The translations under genes were made by a program, and so were the position numbers. 64,000 bases of DNA, taken from positions 124,001 through 188,000 of the forward strand of contig NZ_KE386571.1 in the NCBI RefSeq assembly GCF_000427645.1, in the 5' to 3' direction. Below are positions 43,684 through 53,024 of the stretch, piece after piece. The notes beneath the pieces are model-generated. The model was not told the origin of the DNA and ran no database searches. It saw nothing but the letters and a program-made list of their open reading frames with translations. Within the stretch, counting starts at the first letter, position 1, and each line of letters starts with the position of its first letter. Source of the DNA: Sphingomonas phyllosphaerae FA2 (GTDB lineage Bacteria > Pseudomonadota > Alphaproteobacteria > Sphingomonadales > Sphingomonadaceae).

Positions 43684-44453
43684 CCGCGCCGGACCAGATC
43701 GCGGCGCTCGGCGGTGACGGGATAGCCGAGATCGTCGGGAATGCAGAGATATTCCTTACCGTTACGGGTTTCGGACCACGGCACCACGACGCGGATCGGA
43801 TAGGCGCGGGCCTGCGCGACCGCCGCCGCATGAGAGGGGAACAGGGCAAGCCGCTCGAGGTTGCGGCGGGTCGGAAAGATCAGCGACAGACGCCCCGCAT
43901 CGGCATCGTCGAGCACCGACTGTGCGCTCGACCAGAAGAGGCGGACATTTTCGGTGCCGTCGACTTGCGGCGCGGGCGCGTCGGGGGGCAATTGGGCGAG
44001 GTAAAACCGCGTGTCGTAGCGTCGAACCGGGCTATAATCGGGGCGCCAGCGTGCGAACGGGACCAGCAAATCGAGATCCAGCGTCGCATCGATCGTGCGC
44101 AGTGCCTCGCCGAAGCACATCTGGCTGCAAAGCGCGGCGCGGATCGTCGCCATCGCGGCGGCGTCGGGAGTCCGCGCGAAGCCGATCGGCAGCCCGGCCT
44201 CCTCGATCGTCTCGCGGATCGCCGCGATCCGGGCGGCGCCTTCGTCGATGTCGGGCAAGCCGAGCGCGCGGGCGAGATCATGGTCACCGGGATCGACGCG
44301 TCCGCCGGGGAAGACCATCGCGCCCGGCGCGAACGCCATCACGCCGGCCCGTTCGACCATCAGGATGTCGGGTGGCGCATCGGCGCGATCGCGCATCACG
44401 ATCAGCGTGGCGGCGGGTCGTGCTTCAGGTGGTTTTCGGGGAGGTTCGGTCAT
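43680..44453 (-). CDS. Nudix hydrolase, NUDT7/NUDT19-like
   Basis: 257 residues. The Nudix box is split by a long insert, as in coenzyme A-type Nudix enzymes: MVFPGGRVDPGD, then AAIRETIEEAGLPIG. The C-terminal part has WRPDYSPVRRYDTRFYLAQL, another NUDT19-like feature. Likely hydrolyses CoA or acyl-CoA derivatives (family inference). Stop overlaps the upstream end of the extensin-like frame. Confidence 0.9.
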   Translation of the reverse strand: MTEPPRKPPEARPAATLIVMRDRADAPPDILMVERAGVMAFAPGAMVFPGGRVDPGDHDLARALGLPDIDEGAARIAAIRETIEEAGLPIGFARTPDAAAMATIRAALCSQMCFGEALRTIDATLDLDLLVPFARWRPDYSPVRRYDTRFYLAQLPPDAPAPQVDGTENVRLFWSSAQSVLDDADAGRLSLIFPTRRNLERLALFPSHAAAVAQARAYPIRVVVPWSETRNGKEYLCIPDDLGYPVTAERRDLVRRG

Positions 44454-44463
44454 CGGTGGCGGG

Positions 44464-44539
44464 TGGTGGAGCTGAGGGGAATCGAACCCCTGACCTCTGC
44501 AGTGCGATTGCAGCGCTCTCCCATCTGAGCTACAGCCCC
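44464..44539 (-). tRNA. tRNA-Ala (CGC)
   Basis: Acceptor GGGGCTG/CAGCTCC, D-arm GCTCAGATGGGAGAGC, anticodon stem CTGCA/TGCAG with loop ATCGCAC (anticodon CGC), T-arm AGGGGTTCGATTCCCCT, discriminator A and encoded CCA. It reads GCG, a frequent codon here. Confidence 0.97.
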
Positions 44540-44777
44540 GCCCGCCGATACCCCGGCCTGGCCGGGAGCGACGCCCTTAAACGCGATCCGCGGGTGACGC
44601 AACAGGGCTTCTGACCGAAAGCCGAAAAATCATCGACGGCCAGCCGGTGCGCGCACACGACGAAAACAATGTTGTGCGAGTGTAACGACAGGAACGAACT
44701 GCCGCAGATCAGCTTTCTGCTCGTACTGGCGTGACGCCGCAACGCGGTGCGCGACCCGTGTCTGACGCAGGAGAATC

Positions 44778-46070
44778 ATGATGGGCTACGAACGCTATCC
44801 GCGCGGTACCGACCCCAAGGGCGATTATTACGGGCGCAGCGAGACGCAGGATTATGGTCGCGATTATGGCGCCGGCCGCTCCGGTAGCTATTCGAGCGCG
44901 CGCGACTATCAGGCAGCGGGCGCATTCGACCGCGACGACGATCGCAGCGACCGCAGCCGCTATGGGCAGCGCGACGATTATTCGCAGCGCAGCTATGGCC
45001 GCGACAGCTATGGGCAGGGCAACTACGGCCGTGACAATTATGGCCAGCGCGAGAGCTATGGCCGTCAGCAGGGCGGCTTCGGCAGCTATGATCGCGACCG
45101 CGAGGACCGTGGCTATTCGAGCGGGCAGCGCAGCGACTATCGCGACCGTTACAGCGAGCGCTCGGGCGGCGGTTACGGCCAGCAGCAGCGCTATGGTCAG
45201 TCGTCCGGCTATGGCCAGAGCGGCGACTATCATGGCAGCTACGGATCGGATGGGCGTCGTTTCAACGACGTCGGATCGCGTCGCCACGACGATGACGACA
45301 ATTATCGTGGTGGCGCGCAGAGCCGCCACCGCGACCGCGGCGCGGATTACGGCCGCCAGCCGCAGGGCTACGACTATGACGATCGCGGCTTCTTCGCCCG
45401 CGCCGGCGACGAGGTCCGCAGCTGGTTCGGCGACGAGGATGCCGAGCGTCGTCGCGAGGCCGACAGCCGCTATGACGAGCGTTACTACCAGCAGCAGGGT
45501 CGCTCCGACCGCGACGGCGACTATCACAACTGGCGTTCGGGCCAGATCGCCGCGCTCGACCGCGACTATGACGAATATCGTCAGGAAAACCGTTCGCGCT
45601 TCGAGAATGAATTCTCGACCTTCCGTACCGAGCGTCAGACGCAGCGTGCGTCGCTCGACAAGGTGCAGGAGCATTTCGAGGTGGTCGGTTCGGACGGCAG
45701 CCATGTCGGCACCGTCGACAAGGTGCGCGGCGACCGCATCCTGCTGACCAAGAACGACGTCGACGCCGGTGGTCAGCACCACTCGATCCCGTCGCGCTGG
45801 CTTAAGTCGGTCGAGGACAAGAAGGTGACGCTGTCCAAGACCGCCGAAGAGGCCAAGCAACACTGGCGCAACGAGGAATCGAGCCAGGCGATGTTCGGCT
45901 ATGGTGATCGCGGCAACGATCGCGACCGTACGCAGGGTTCGATGACGGGCACGTCGTCGACGAGCACCAGCGGCACGACGACGACCGGTTCGACCACGAC
46001 GGGCACGACGACCGGCACGACCGATCAGAAGGATACCAATCTGAACAGCAGCTTCTCCGGCACCTATTGA
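44778..46070 (+). CDS. DUF2171 protein with long Tyr/Gly/Gln/Arg-rich prion-like region
   Basis: 430 residues. Residues 1 to about 205 are low complexity, with repeated SYGQ, NYGRD, GYGQ and RDRD units resembling FUS-type prion-like domains. A short conserved SWFGDEDAERRRE motif (about residue 215) follows. Then comes a DUF2171 domain (about 300-370; HFEVVGSDGSHVGTVDKV; DRILLTKND; SIPSRWL), which resembles PRC-barrel beta folds. The tail is Thr/Ser/Gly repeats. No signal peptide. Possibly a stress or condensate-forming protein; function not known. A strong terminator follows. Confidence 0.85.
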   Translation: MMGYERYPRGTDPKGDYYGRSETQDYGRDYGAGRSGSYSSARDYQAAGAFDRDDDRSDRSRYGQRDDYSQRSYGRDSYGQGNYGRDNYGQRESYGRQQGGFGSYDRDREDRGYSSGQRSDYRDRYSERSGGGYGQQQRYGQSSGYGQSGDYHGSYGSDGRRFNDVGSRRHDDDDNYRGGAQSRHRDRGADYGRQPQGYDYDDRGFFARAGDEVRSWFGDEDAERRREADSRYDERYYQQQGRSDRDGDYHNWRSGQIAALDRDYDEYRQENRSRFENEFSTFRTERQTQRASLDKVQEHFEVVGSDGSHVGTVDKVRGDRILLTKNDVDAGGQHHSIPSRWLKSVEDKKVTLSKTAEEAKQHWRNEESSQAMFGYGDRGNDRDRTQGSMTGTSSTSTSGTTTTGSTTTGTTTGTTDQKDTNLNSSFSGTY

Positions 46071-46116
46071 GCTGGTGCGGCACGCGCTGCCGGAGGGTGG
46101 CGCGGCTGTGACGGGA

Positions 46117-46147
46117 GGCCCCGGACCGGACGGTCCGGGGCTTTTTC
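46117..46147 (+). terminator. intrinsic terminator after the DUF2171 gene
   Basis: A perfect 10-bp stem GCCCCGGACC / GGTCCGGGGC with GGAC loop, followed by TTTTT. Confidence 0.9.
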
Positions 46148-46201
46148 GTGCGCGGCGCCAAAGGTGGCAATTTGCGATCGAAAGGCCCACATCGGCTGGG
46201 C

Positions 46202-46972
46202 ATGATGTATCCCCGCCGCACGCAATCGCAGATCATTCGCGTCATCGATCTCGAAACCACCGGCGCCGCCCCGCCCGCACACGCGGTGTGCGAGGTCGGC
46301 TGGCAGGATGTCGCGCTGGGGGCGGACGGGCGCTGGGAGTTGTATGGCGAGGGAGGCAACATCCTCGTCAACCCGGGCCGCCCGATGCCCGCGATCACGC
46401 AGGCGGTCCACCACATCCGCGACGAGGATGTCGCCGAAGCGCCGTGGTGGCACGATGTGGCGCGACAGGTGCTCGATCCCTATCCGCGTCGCATCGCGCT
46501 GGCGGCGCATCGCGCGGCGTTCGAGGAGCAATTCTGCACGCCCGCGTTGACGCATGGCGCGGACTGGATCTGCACCTGGAAATGCGCGTTGCGGCTGTGG
46601 CCGGATTCGCCCAGCTATTCCAACCAAGTGCTGCGTTACTGGCGCAAGCCGGTGGGGCTGGATCATGAACGCGGGCTGCCCGCGCACCGCGCTTTTCCCG
46701 ACGCCTATGTCACCGCGCACCATCTGCGCGATCAGTTGAACGAGGCGTCGGTGGCGCAGCTGATCCAATGGTCGAGCGAGCCGGGGCTGCTGCCGCGCGT
46801 CCGCTATGGCCCGGATCGCGGCAAGGAGTGGCGTGAGATCGAGGAGGAAAGCCTCGTCAAGTTCATGACCGACCGCGATCCGGACGTCCGTTTCACCGCC
46901 GAGACCGAGATGGCGCGGCGGCGAGGCGGCGGGCATGTCGGGCGGATGACCCCGCAGGAGCTTTTGCTCTAG
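46202..46972 (+). CDS. DEDDh-type 3'-5' exonuclease (DnaQ/RNase T-like)
   Basis: 256 residues. Exo I is VIDLETTGAAPP (Asp, Glu), Exo III is HRAFPDAYVTAHHL (His, Asp). Exo II is weaker: AHRAAFEEQF, where the usual asparagine-x-x-phenylalanine-aspartate has Glu in place of Asp. The 60-residue C-terminal extension is unlike PolC-type epsilon. Two ATGs (46202, 46205) are possible and the ribosome site is poor. Likely a nuclease of single-strand ends, not the replicative proofreader. Confidence 0.8.
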   Translation: MMYPRRTQSQIIRVIDLETTGAAPPAHAVCEVGWQDVALGADGRWELYGEGGNILVNPGRPMPAITQAVHHIRDEDVAEAPWWHDVARQVLDPYPRRIALAAHRAAFEEQFCTPALTHGADWICTWKCALRLWPDSPSYSNQVLRYWRKPVGLDHERGLPAHRAFPDAYVTAHHLRDQLNEASVAQLIQWSSEPGLLPRVRYGPDRGKEWREIEEESLVKFMTDRDPDVRFTAETEMARRRGGGHVGRMTPQELLL

Positions 46973-47058
46973 GGTTCAGTACAGGTCCGGCGCAACTTAA
47001 GTCAGTGACGCTGCATCTTCGCTGGCGCGACACGCCAGCAGGCGATAACGGAAGCGTA

Positions 47059-48567
47059 ATGGCCGAACTGCCTGCCGCCGCTCCGACCAATCGAACGCTT
47101 GCGCGGCGTATGACCGCGCTGATGGCGCTCGGCTTCATCGCGCTGCTGCTGGTCGGCTATGCCGCGGTGCGGGTGATGCAGCGAAACGAGCTGCATACGG
47201 GGCTGGTCGAGCATACCTATCAGGTCGAACGCGCGGTGCTGGACGTCCGCCGGCTGGTCGAGGAAAGCGAGGCGGCCCGGCGCGGGTTGATGCTGATCCC
47301 CGATCGCACGGTGACGCGGACCAATTTCCAGCGCGCGCGCGCGCAGATGACGCCCGCGCTGGCGCATATCGATGGGCTCGTTCGCGACAATCCGGCGCAG
47401 CGCCGCTACCTGCAGGGATTGCGGCTGCAGCTGGGCAGCCTGCTGGCGCGTCAGGACCGGACGCTCGCCTTGCTGGCGACGGGGGATCAGCGCAATGCGA
47501 TCCTGGCCTTCGCCGACGATGCCGAGGTGCGCGACATCGTGACGATCCGCAACGTCCTCGATCGGATGGCGCAGGTAGAGCGGCGGCTGATGACGCATCG
47601 CGACGCCGAACTGCGCGCGAGCCAGAGCGCCTTCTACACGTTGATCGTGCTGGGCGGCGTCGTGCTGGCGGTGGCGGCGGTGATCTCGACGCTGACGATC
47701 CTGTCGTACACGCGCGATCTGGCGCGTTCGGACGAGGCGCTTCGCGAACTCAATGCGGGGCTGGAGGACATGGTCGCGGCGCGCACCGAGGACCTGACGC
47801 GTGCTAATGAGGAGATCCAGCGCTTCGCCTATATCGTCAGCCATGATCTGCGCTCGCCTCTGGTCAATGTGATGGGCTTCACCGCCGAGCTGGAAACCGC
47901 CGCGTCGTCGCTGCGCGCGCTGGTCGAGCGCGTCGATGCCGAGGCGCCCGCGGTCGCGAGCGAGGAAGCGCGGCTGGCGGCAACGGAGGATCTGCCCGAG
48001 GCGATCGGCTTCATCCGCACCTCGACGCAGAAAATGGACCGGCTGATCAACGCGATCCTGCAACTGTCGCGGCAGGGGCGGCGCGCGCTGGCGCCCGAGA
48101 AGATCGACGTTGCCGCGCTGATCCAGCAGATCGGCGAAACGCTGTCGCATCGGTTGTCGGAGACCGACACCGTCTTGTCCGTCCAGGGATCGTTGCCGGT
48201 GGTGGTGAGTGATCGCCTCGCACTGGACCAGATTTTCTCGAACCTGATTGAAAATGCGGTGAAGTATCTGCGGCCCGGTGTGCCGGGCCGCATCACCGTG
48301 AGTGGACGGCGCGAACGTGATCGTCTGCATTACACGATCCGCGACAACGGGCGCGGGATCGATCCGCGCGATCATCAGCGCGTGTTCGACCTGTTCCGCC
48401 GATCGGGCGCGCAGGACCGGCCGGGCGAGGGGATCGGGCTCGCCACCGTCCGCGCACTCGTCTTCCGACTGGGCGGCTCGATCGACGTCGCCTCCGAACT
48501 CGGGCAAGGGGCGGCATTCACCGTGTCGTTGCCGCTCGTCGTCGCCAAACAGGAACTCAACCCATGA
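47059..48567 (+). CDS. sensor histidine kinase with CHASE3-like domain
   Basis: 502 residues. Transmembrane helix 1 (MTALMALGFIALLLVGYAAV), a CHASE3-like periplasmic helical domain (EESEAARRGLMLIPD), helix 2 (FYTLIVLGGVVLAVAAVIST), a short linker, HisKA with His262 (FAYIVSHDLRSPLVNVMGF), an HATPase domain (NLIENAVKYLRPG; DNGRGIDPRD; GEGIGLATVRALV). First gene of a three-gene unit with ATGA overlaps. GGAAG precedes ATG 47059. Confidence 0.9.
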   Translation: MAELPAAAPTNRTLARRMTALMALGFIALLLVGYAAVRVMQRNELHTGLVEHTYQVERAVLDVRRLVEESEAARRGLMLIPDRTVTRTNFQRARAQMTPALAHIDGLVRDNPAQRRYLQGLRLQLGSLLARQDRTLALLATGDQRNAILAFADDAEVRDIVTIRNVLDRMAQVERRLMTHRDAELRASQSAFYTLIVLGGVVLAVAAVISTLTILSYTRDLARSDEALRELNAGLEDMVAARTEDLTRANEEIQRFAYIVSHDLRSPLVNVMGFTAELETAASSLRALVERVDAEAPAVASEEARLAATEDLPEAIGFIRTSTQKMDRLINAILQLSRQGRRALAPEKIDVAALIQQIGETLSHRLSETDTVLSVQGSLPVVVSDRLALDQIFSNLIENAVKYLRPGVPGRITVSGRRERDRLHYTIRDNGRGIDPRDHQRVFDLFRRSGAQDRPGEGIGLATVRALVFRLGGSIDVASELGQGAAFTVSLPLVVAKQELNP

Positions 48568-49016
48568 ATGCGCCGCAATCCGTCAATATCGTGATGATCG
48601 AGGATGACGAAGGTCATGCGCGGCTGATCGAGAAGAACATCCGTCGCGCCGGGATCATGAACCCGATCCGCCACTTCACCGACGGCACGACCGCGCTCGA
48701 TTATATCTTCAACGATACCAGCGGGCCGCAGCTCAACGGCCCGGCGCTGGTGCTGCTCGACCTCAACCTGCCCGACATGAGCGGGACCGACATCCTCGCC
48801 AAGATCAAGACCAGCGACGGGCCCGTCAAGCGCACGCCGGTCGTGGTGCTGACTACCACTGACGACAGCCGCGAGATCCAGCGCTGCTACGATCTGGGCG
48901 CCAACGTCTATATCACCAAGCCGGTGAATTATGAGAGCTTCGCGCAGGCGATCCGGCAATTGGGGCTGTTCCTGTCGGTGATCCAGGTTCCCGATCTGGG
49001 TGACGCGCACGGATGA
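48564..49016 (+). CDS. response regulator (single receiver)
   Basis: 150 residues with only a receiver domain: acidic pocket [12 protein letters not shown], Asp66 in [11 protein letters not shown], Thr in VVLTTTDDS, Lys in YITKPVN. The size and [18 protein letters not shown] pattern match the Rcp1-type partner of phytochrome-like or CHASE3 kinases. ATGA overlaps on both sides ensure coupling with the two kinase genes. Confidence 0.92.
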   Translation: MNAPQSVNIVMIEDDEGHARLIEKNIRRAGIMNPIRHFTDGTTALDYIFNDTSGPQLNGPALVLLDLNLPDMSGTDILAKIKTSDGPVKRTPVVVLTTTDDSREIQRCYDLGANVYITKPVNYESFAQAIRQLGLFLSVIQVPDLGDAHG

Positions 49017-50044
49017 TCGAAACGCCCCGCATCCTCTATATCGACGATGACGCGGGCATCCGGCGGCTGGTGTCGCGTGCGCTCGAGCGGCGCGGGTATA
49101 AGGTGACGGTCGCCGATGGCGGCGAGGCGGGGGTGGCGCTGGCCGCGGCTGAGCCGTTCGATGTCGTTGCGGTCGATCATTACATGCCGGGGATCGACGG
49201 GCTGGAGACGATGGCGCGGCTGTCGGCGCTGCCCGAGGCGCCGGCGATGGTCTATGTCAGCGGGTCGGAGGAGACGCAGGTCGCGCTGGCGGCGCTGCGC
49301 GGCGGGGCGGCGGACTATATCGTCAAGACGCCGGGCGACGACTTCTTCGACCTGCTCGACGCGACCTTCCGGCAGGTGATCGAGCGCGCGCAGCTGACAC
49401 GCGCCAAGGCGCGTGCCGAGGATGATCTGCGCGCCAGCAATGCGCGGCTGGAGGCGTTGCTGGCGGAGGTGAACCACCGCGTCGCCAACTCGCTGCAACT
49501 GGTGTCGGCGATGGTTCGGATGCAGTCGAGCGCGCTGACCGACGAGGCGGCGCGTGCCGCGCTGGAGGATACGCAGCGGCGGATCAGCGCGATCGCGCAG
49601 GTTCACCGGCGGCTCTATACCGGCGACGATGTCGAGAACGTCGACATGTTCGATTATCTCACGCAGCTGATCGACGAGCTGACGCAGACCTGGTCGACCG
49701 ACGATTGCCCGCGCGCTTTGGTGCTTCATGCCGAGCCGCTGCGGCTGCCGACCGATCGCGCGGTGTCGTTGGGGGTGATTGTTACCGAGCTGGTGAGCAA
49801 CGCGTGTAAGTACGCGTATCCGGGCAGGCCGGGCGAGGTGCGCGTGCGGCTGTCGCGGGATGGCGATGAGCGGTTCCGGCTGACGGTCGAGGATGACGGG
49901 ATCGGGCTGGGCGACGCCCCGCCGAAGGGGACCGGCGTGGGGACGCGGCTGATCCGTGCGATGGCGCAGAGCCTCGATTCGATCGTCGAATATGATCGCA
50001 CGCATAGCGGCACGCGCGCGATCGTCGCGGCGGCGGTGGGGTAG
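49013..50044 (+). CDS. receiver-HisKA_2 (HWE-like) histidine kinase
   Basis: 343 residues. N-terminal receiver with Asp55 ([12 protein letters not shown]), a coiled linker, then a HisKA_2 domain with His155 ([20 protein letters not shown]) and HATPase ([21 protein letters not shown]). A kinase whose input is a receiver works as a relay stage, taking phosphate from the first kinase and passing it on, as with general stress phosphorelays feeding PhyR. No PhyR or EcfG gene lies in the window. Confidence 0.9.
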   Translation: MIETPRILYIDDDAGIRRLVSRALERRGYKVTVADGGEAGVALAAAEPFDVVAVDHYMPGIDGLETMARLSALPEAPAMVYVSGSEETQVALAALRGGAADYIVKTPGDDFFDLLDATFRQVIERAQLTRAKARAEDDLRASNARLEALLAEVNHRVANSLQLVSAMVRMQSSALTDEAARAALEDTQRRISAIAQVHRRLYTGDDVENVDMFDYLTQLIDELTQTWSTDDCPRALVLHAEPLRLPTDRAVSLGVIVTELVSNACKYAYPGRPGEVRVRLSRDGDERFRLTVEDDGIGLGDAPPKGTGVGTRLIRAMAQSLDSIVEYDRTHSGTRAIVAAAVG

Positions 50045-50062
50045 GGCGGCTCGACCGTAAAT

Positions 50063-50194
50063 CGTCGCCCCTGCGGAGGCAGGGGCCTATGTCTTTGTCG
50101 TTCGTTGATTCATCTGACACAGGCATCATGGCCTATGTGTCAGATGCCGCGATTTATTCGACAGTCATGGGCCCCTGCCTGCGCAGGGGCGACG
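50063..50194. repeat. family C nested inverted repeat, MITE-like
   Basis: Outer terminal inverted repeats of about 29 bp (left ATCGTCGCCCCTGCGGAGGC, then AGGGGCC; right GGGCCCCTGCCTGCGCAGGG, then GCGACG) enclose an inner pair with perfect 11-bp arms CATCTGACACA (50111-50121) and TGTGTCAGATG (50136-50146). No coding capacity. It separates the kinase operon from metH, which converges on it. Confidence 0.78.
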
Positions 50195-50222
50195 CTGGTT
50201 GATCGCTGCGTGACGACCGTGG

Positions 50223-52895
50223 TCAGTCGAGATTGGGGCGGAGCAGGCGGGTGGCGCGCTCCTTGTCGACGCCCAGCCGTTGCGCGTAATCCGCCAGCTG
50301 ATCCTCGCCGATCCGCGCGACGCCGAAATATTCCGCCTGCGCATGACCGAAGTAGAAGCCGCTGACCGCTGCGGTCGGGAGCATCGCGAAGCTTTCGGTC
50401 AGCTCCAGCCCGACGTTCTTCTCCGCGTCGAGCATCTCGAACAGCCGCACCTTGAGCGAATGTTCGGGGCAGGCGGGGTAGCCCGGCGCGGGGCGGATGC
50501 CGCGATATTGCTCGCGGATCAACGCGTCGTTGGTCAGTTGCTCGTCGCGCGCATAGCCCCATAGTTCCTGGCGGACGTGCTGGTGCAGCGCCTCCGCGAA
50601 CGCCTCGGCAAGACGATCCGCGAGCGCTTTCAGCAGGATGTCGTTGTAATCGTCGTTGTCGGCCTTGTAGCGCGCGAGGTGCGCGTCGATGCCGTGGATG
50701 CCGACCGCAAAGCCGCCCATCCAGTCGCCCGCCGGGTCGATGAAATCGGCGAGGCACATGTTCGCGCGCCCCTCGCGCTTGGCAATCTGCTGACGCAGGA
50801 ACGGCAGCCGCGTCGAATGTTCGTTGCGGCGGTCGAGATCGGGGACGTTGAAGCCCTCGGGCACGCTGCCGCCGTCGGGCGAGCGATGATCGACGCTGTG
50901 GCGGTCGTGGACCCAGACGTCGTCGTCGTGGCGGTGGCACGGCCACAGCCCGGCGACGCCGCGCGCGGTCAGCCACTTCTCCGAGACGACCCGGTCGAGC
51001 ATCGCCTGCGCGTCTGCGAACAGCGATGAGGCGCTTTCGCCGACCACCTCATCGGTGAGGATCGCGGGGTAATTGCCCGCCAGTTCCCAGGCGCGGAAGA
51101 ACGGCGTCCAGTCGATGAACTCACGCAGATGCGCCAGATCCCAGTCGTCGAAGACGTGCACGCCCGGCTGTACGGGGGCGGGTGCCTTGAGCGCCATGTC
51201 GGCGACGAAGCCGCGCTTGCGCGCTTCCTCCAGCGGCAACAGCTTGTTCTGCCCCTTGCCCTCGCGCGCGTCGCGCACCGCCTGATAGTCGGCGGCGACC
51301 CCGGCGACATAATCGTCGCGGATCGTGTCGGAGACCAGCGTCGTTGCGACGCCGACCGCGCGGCTGGCGTCGAGCACATGGACGACCGGCCCGGTGTAGG
51401 CAGGCGCGATCCGCAGCGCGGTGTGGACCTTCGACGTGGTCGCGCCGCCGATCAGCAGCGGCATCTGCATCTGCGCGCGCTGCATCTCCTCGGCGACCGT
51501 CACCATCTCGTCGAGCGACGGGGTGATGAGGCCGGACAGGCCGATCATGTCGGCGTCATTTTCGTTCGCGGCGTCGAGGATCTTCGACCACGGCACCATC
51601 ACGCCGAGATCGATCACCTCGAAGCCGTTGCACTGGAGCACGACGCCGACGATGTTCTTGCCGATATCGTGAACGTCGCCCTTGACGGTCGCCATCACGA
51701 CCTTGCCCTTGCCCTTCGCGCCCGGCTCCTTGGCGGCCTCGATGAACGGCATCAGGTGCGCGACCGCCTTCTTCATGACGCGCGCCGACTTCACGACCTG
51801 CGGCAGGAACATCTTGCCCGAGCCGAACAGGTCGCCGACGACGTTCATCCCGTCCATCAACGGCCCTTCGATTACCTCGATCGGGCGCGCGAACTGCTGG
51901 CGACATTCCTCGGTATCTTCGACGACATGCGCGTCGATGCCCTTGACCAGCGCATATTCGAGCCGCTTGCGCACCTCCAGTGATCGCCATTCCGCCGCCT
52001 GCTTCTCGGCCGCCGCATCGGTGCCGCGGAACTTCTCGGCGAGCGCGACCAGCCGGTCGCCGGCCTCGGGGTCGCGGTTGAGGATGACGTCCTCGCACGC
52101 CTGCCGCAGCTCGGGATCGATCGCGTCATAGACGTCGAGCTGCCCGGCGTTGACGATCGCCATGTCCATGCCGGCGGGAATGGCGTAATAGAGGAACACC
52201 GAATGCATCGCGCGGCGCACCGGCTCGTTGCCGCGGAAGCTGAACGACAGGTTCGACAGACCGCCCGAGATATGGACGTGCGGGCAGCGCGCCTTGATCT
52301 CGCGGCAGGCCTCGATGAAGTCGACGCCGTAGTTGTTGTGCTCCTCGATCCCGGTCGCGACCGCGAAGACGTTGGGGTCGAAGATAATGTCTTCGGGCGG
52401 GAAGCCGATGCCGGTCAGCAGCTTGTAAGCGCGCTCGCAAATCTCGACCTTGCGCGCCTGCGTGTCGGCCTGACCGGTTTCGTCGAAGGCCATGACGACG
52501 ACCGCGGCACCGTAATTCATGCACTTGCGCGCATGGGCGAGGAATTGTTCCTCGCCTTCCTTCATGCTGATCGAATTGACGATCGGCTTGCCGCTGACGC
52601 ATTTCAGGCCCGCTTCGATCACGTCCCATTTTGAGGAGTCGATCATCACCGGCACGCGCGCGATATCGGGCTCGGCGGCGATCAGCTTGAGGAAGGTCGT
52701 CATGGCGTGGTGCGCGTCGAGCAGCCCCTCGTCCATGTTGACGTCGACCACCTGCGCGCCATTCTCCACCTGCTGGCGCGCGACCTCGACCGCGCGGTTA
52801 TAGTCGCCGGCGAGGATCATCTTCTTGAACGCCGCCGAGCCGGTGACGTTGGTGCGCTCGCCGATGTTGACGAATTGGGTGGAGGAGGTGGTCAT
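50223..52895 (-). CDS. metH: cobalamin-dependent methionine synthase, folate/B12/reactivation half
   Basis: 890 residues, the C-terminal two thirds of MetH. Domains: pterin-binding ([38 protein letters not shown]), four-helix cap, B12-binding with the cobalt ligand His409 in [14 protein letters not shown], and the AdoMet reactivation domain ([12 protein letters not shown]). It transfers methyl from methyl-tetrahydrofolate via B12 to homocysteine. The homocysteine domain is a separate upstream gene, so the enzyme is split, as in many alphaproteobacteria. ATG 52895 has only a weak ribosome site; GGGGAGAGGG from the upstream repeat lies close by. Confidence 0.96.
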   Translation of the reverse strand: MTTSSTQFVNIGERTNVTGSAAFKKMILAGDYNRAVEVARQQVENGAQVVDVNMDEGLLDAHHAMTTFLKLIAAEPDIARVPVMIDSSKWDVIEAGLKCVSGKPIVNSISMKEGEEQFLAHARKCMNYGAAVVVMAFDETGQADTQARKVEICERAYKLLTGIGFPPEDIIFDPNVFAVATGIEEHNNYGVDFIEACREIKARCPHVHISGGLSNLSFSFRGNEPVRRAMHSVFLYYAIPAGMDMAIVNAGQLDVYDAIDPELRQACEDVILNRDPEAGDRLVALAEKFRGTDAAAEKQAAEWRSLEVRKRLEYALVKGIDAHVVEDTEECRQQFARPIEVIEGPLMDGMNVVGDLFGSGKMFLPQVVKSARVMKKAVAHLMPFIEAAKEPGAKGKGKVVMATVKGDVHDIGKNIVGVVLQCNGFEVIDLGVMVPWSKILDAANENDADMIGLSGLITPSLDEMVTVAEEMQRAQMQMPLLIGGATTSKVHTALRIAPAYTGPVVHVLDASRAVGVATTLVSDTIRDDYVAGVAADYQAVRDAREGKGQNKLLPLEEARKRGFVADMALKAPAPVQPGVHVFDDWDLAHLREFIDWTPFFRAWELAGNYPAILTDEVVGESASSLFADAQAMLDRVVSEKWLTARGVAGLWPCHRHDDDVWVHDRHSVDHRSPDGGSVPEGFNVPDLDRRNEHSTRLPFLRQQIAKREGRANMCLADFIDPAGDWMGGFAVGIHGIDAHLARYKADNDDYNDILLKALADRLAEAFAEALHQHVRQELWGYARDEQLTNDALIREQYRGIRPAPGYPACPEHSLKVRLFEMLDAEKNVGLELTESFAMLPTAAVSGFYFGHAQAEYFGVARIGEDQLADYAQRLGVDKERATRLLRPNLD

Positions 52896-52910
52896 GGTTC
52901 TTTTCTGAAA

Positions 52911-53016
52911 GCCCTCTCCCCTCTGGGGAGAGGGTGGGGTGAGGGGTAGGTGTCTCATAGAGCGAAGCGCCTGTGGCGGCCCCTCACCCAACCCTCTCCC
53001 CACAGGGGAGAGGGCT
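52911..53016. repeat. family D inverted repeat between the metH halves
   Basis: Terminal inverted repeats of about 36 bp: left GCCCTCTCCCCTCTGGGGAG then AGGGTGGGGTGAGGGG, right CCCCTCACCCAACCCTCTCC then CCACAGGGGAGAGGGC. In the transcript it would fold into a large hairpin in the 129-bp gap between metH-N and metH-C. Confidence 0.85.
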
Positions 53017-53024
53017 TAGTGGCG

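Noticed and set aside
44692..44717. GGAAC before the DUF2171 gene as a stress promoter
   Set aside because: No CGTT at 16-18 nt; found CTTT instead.
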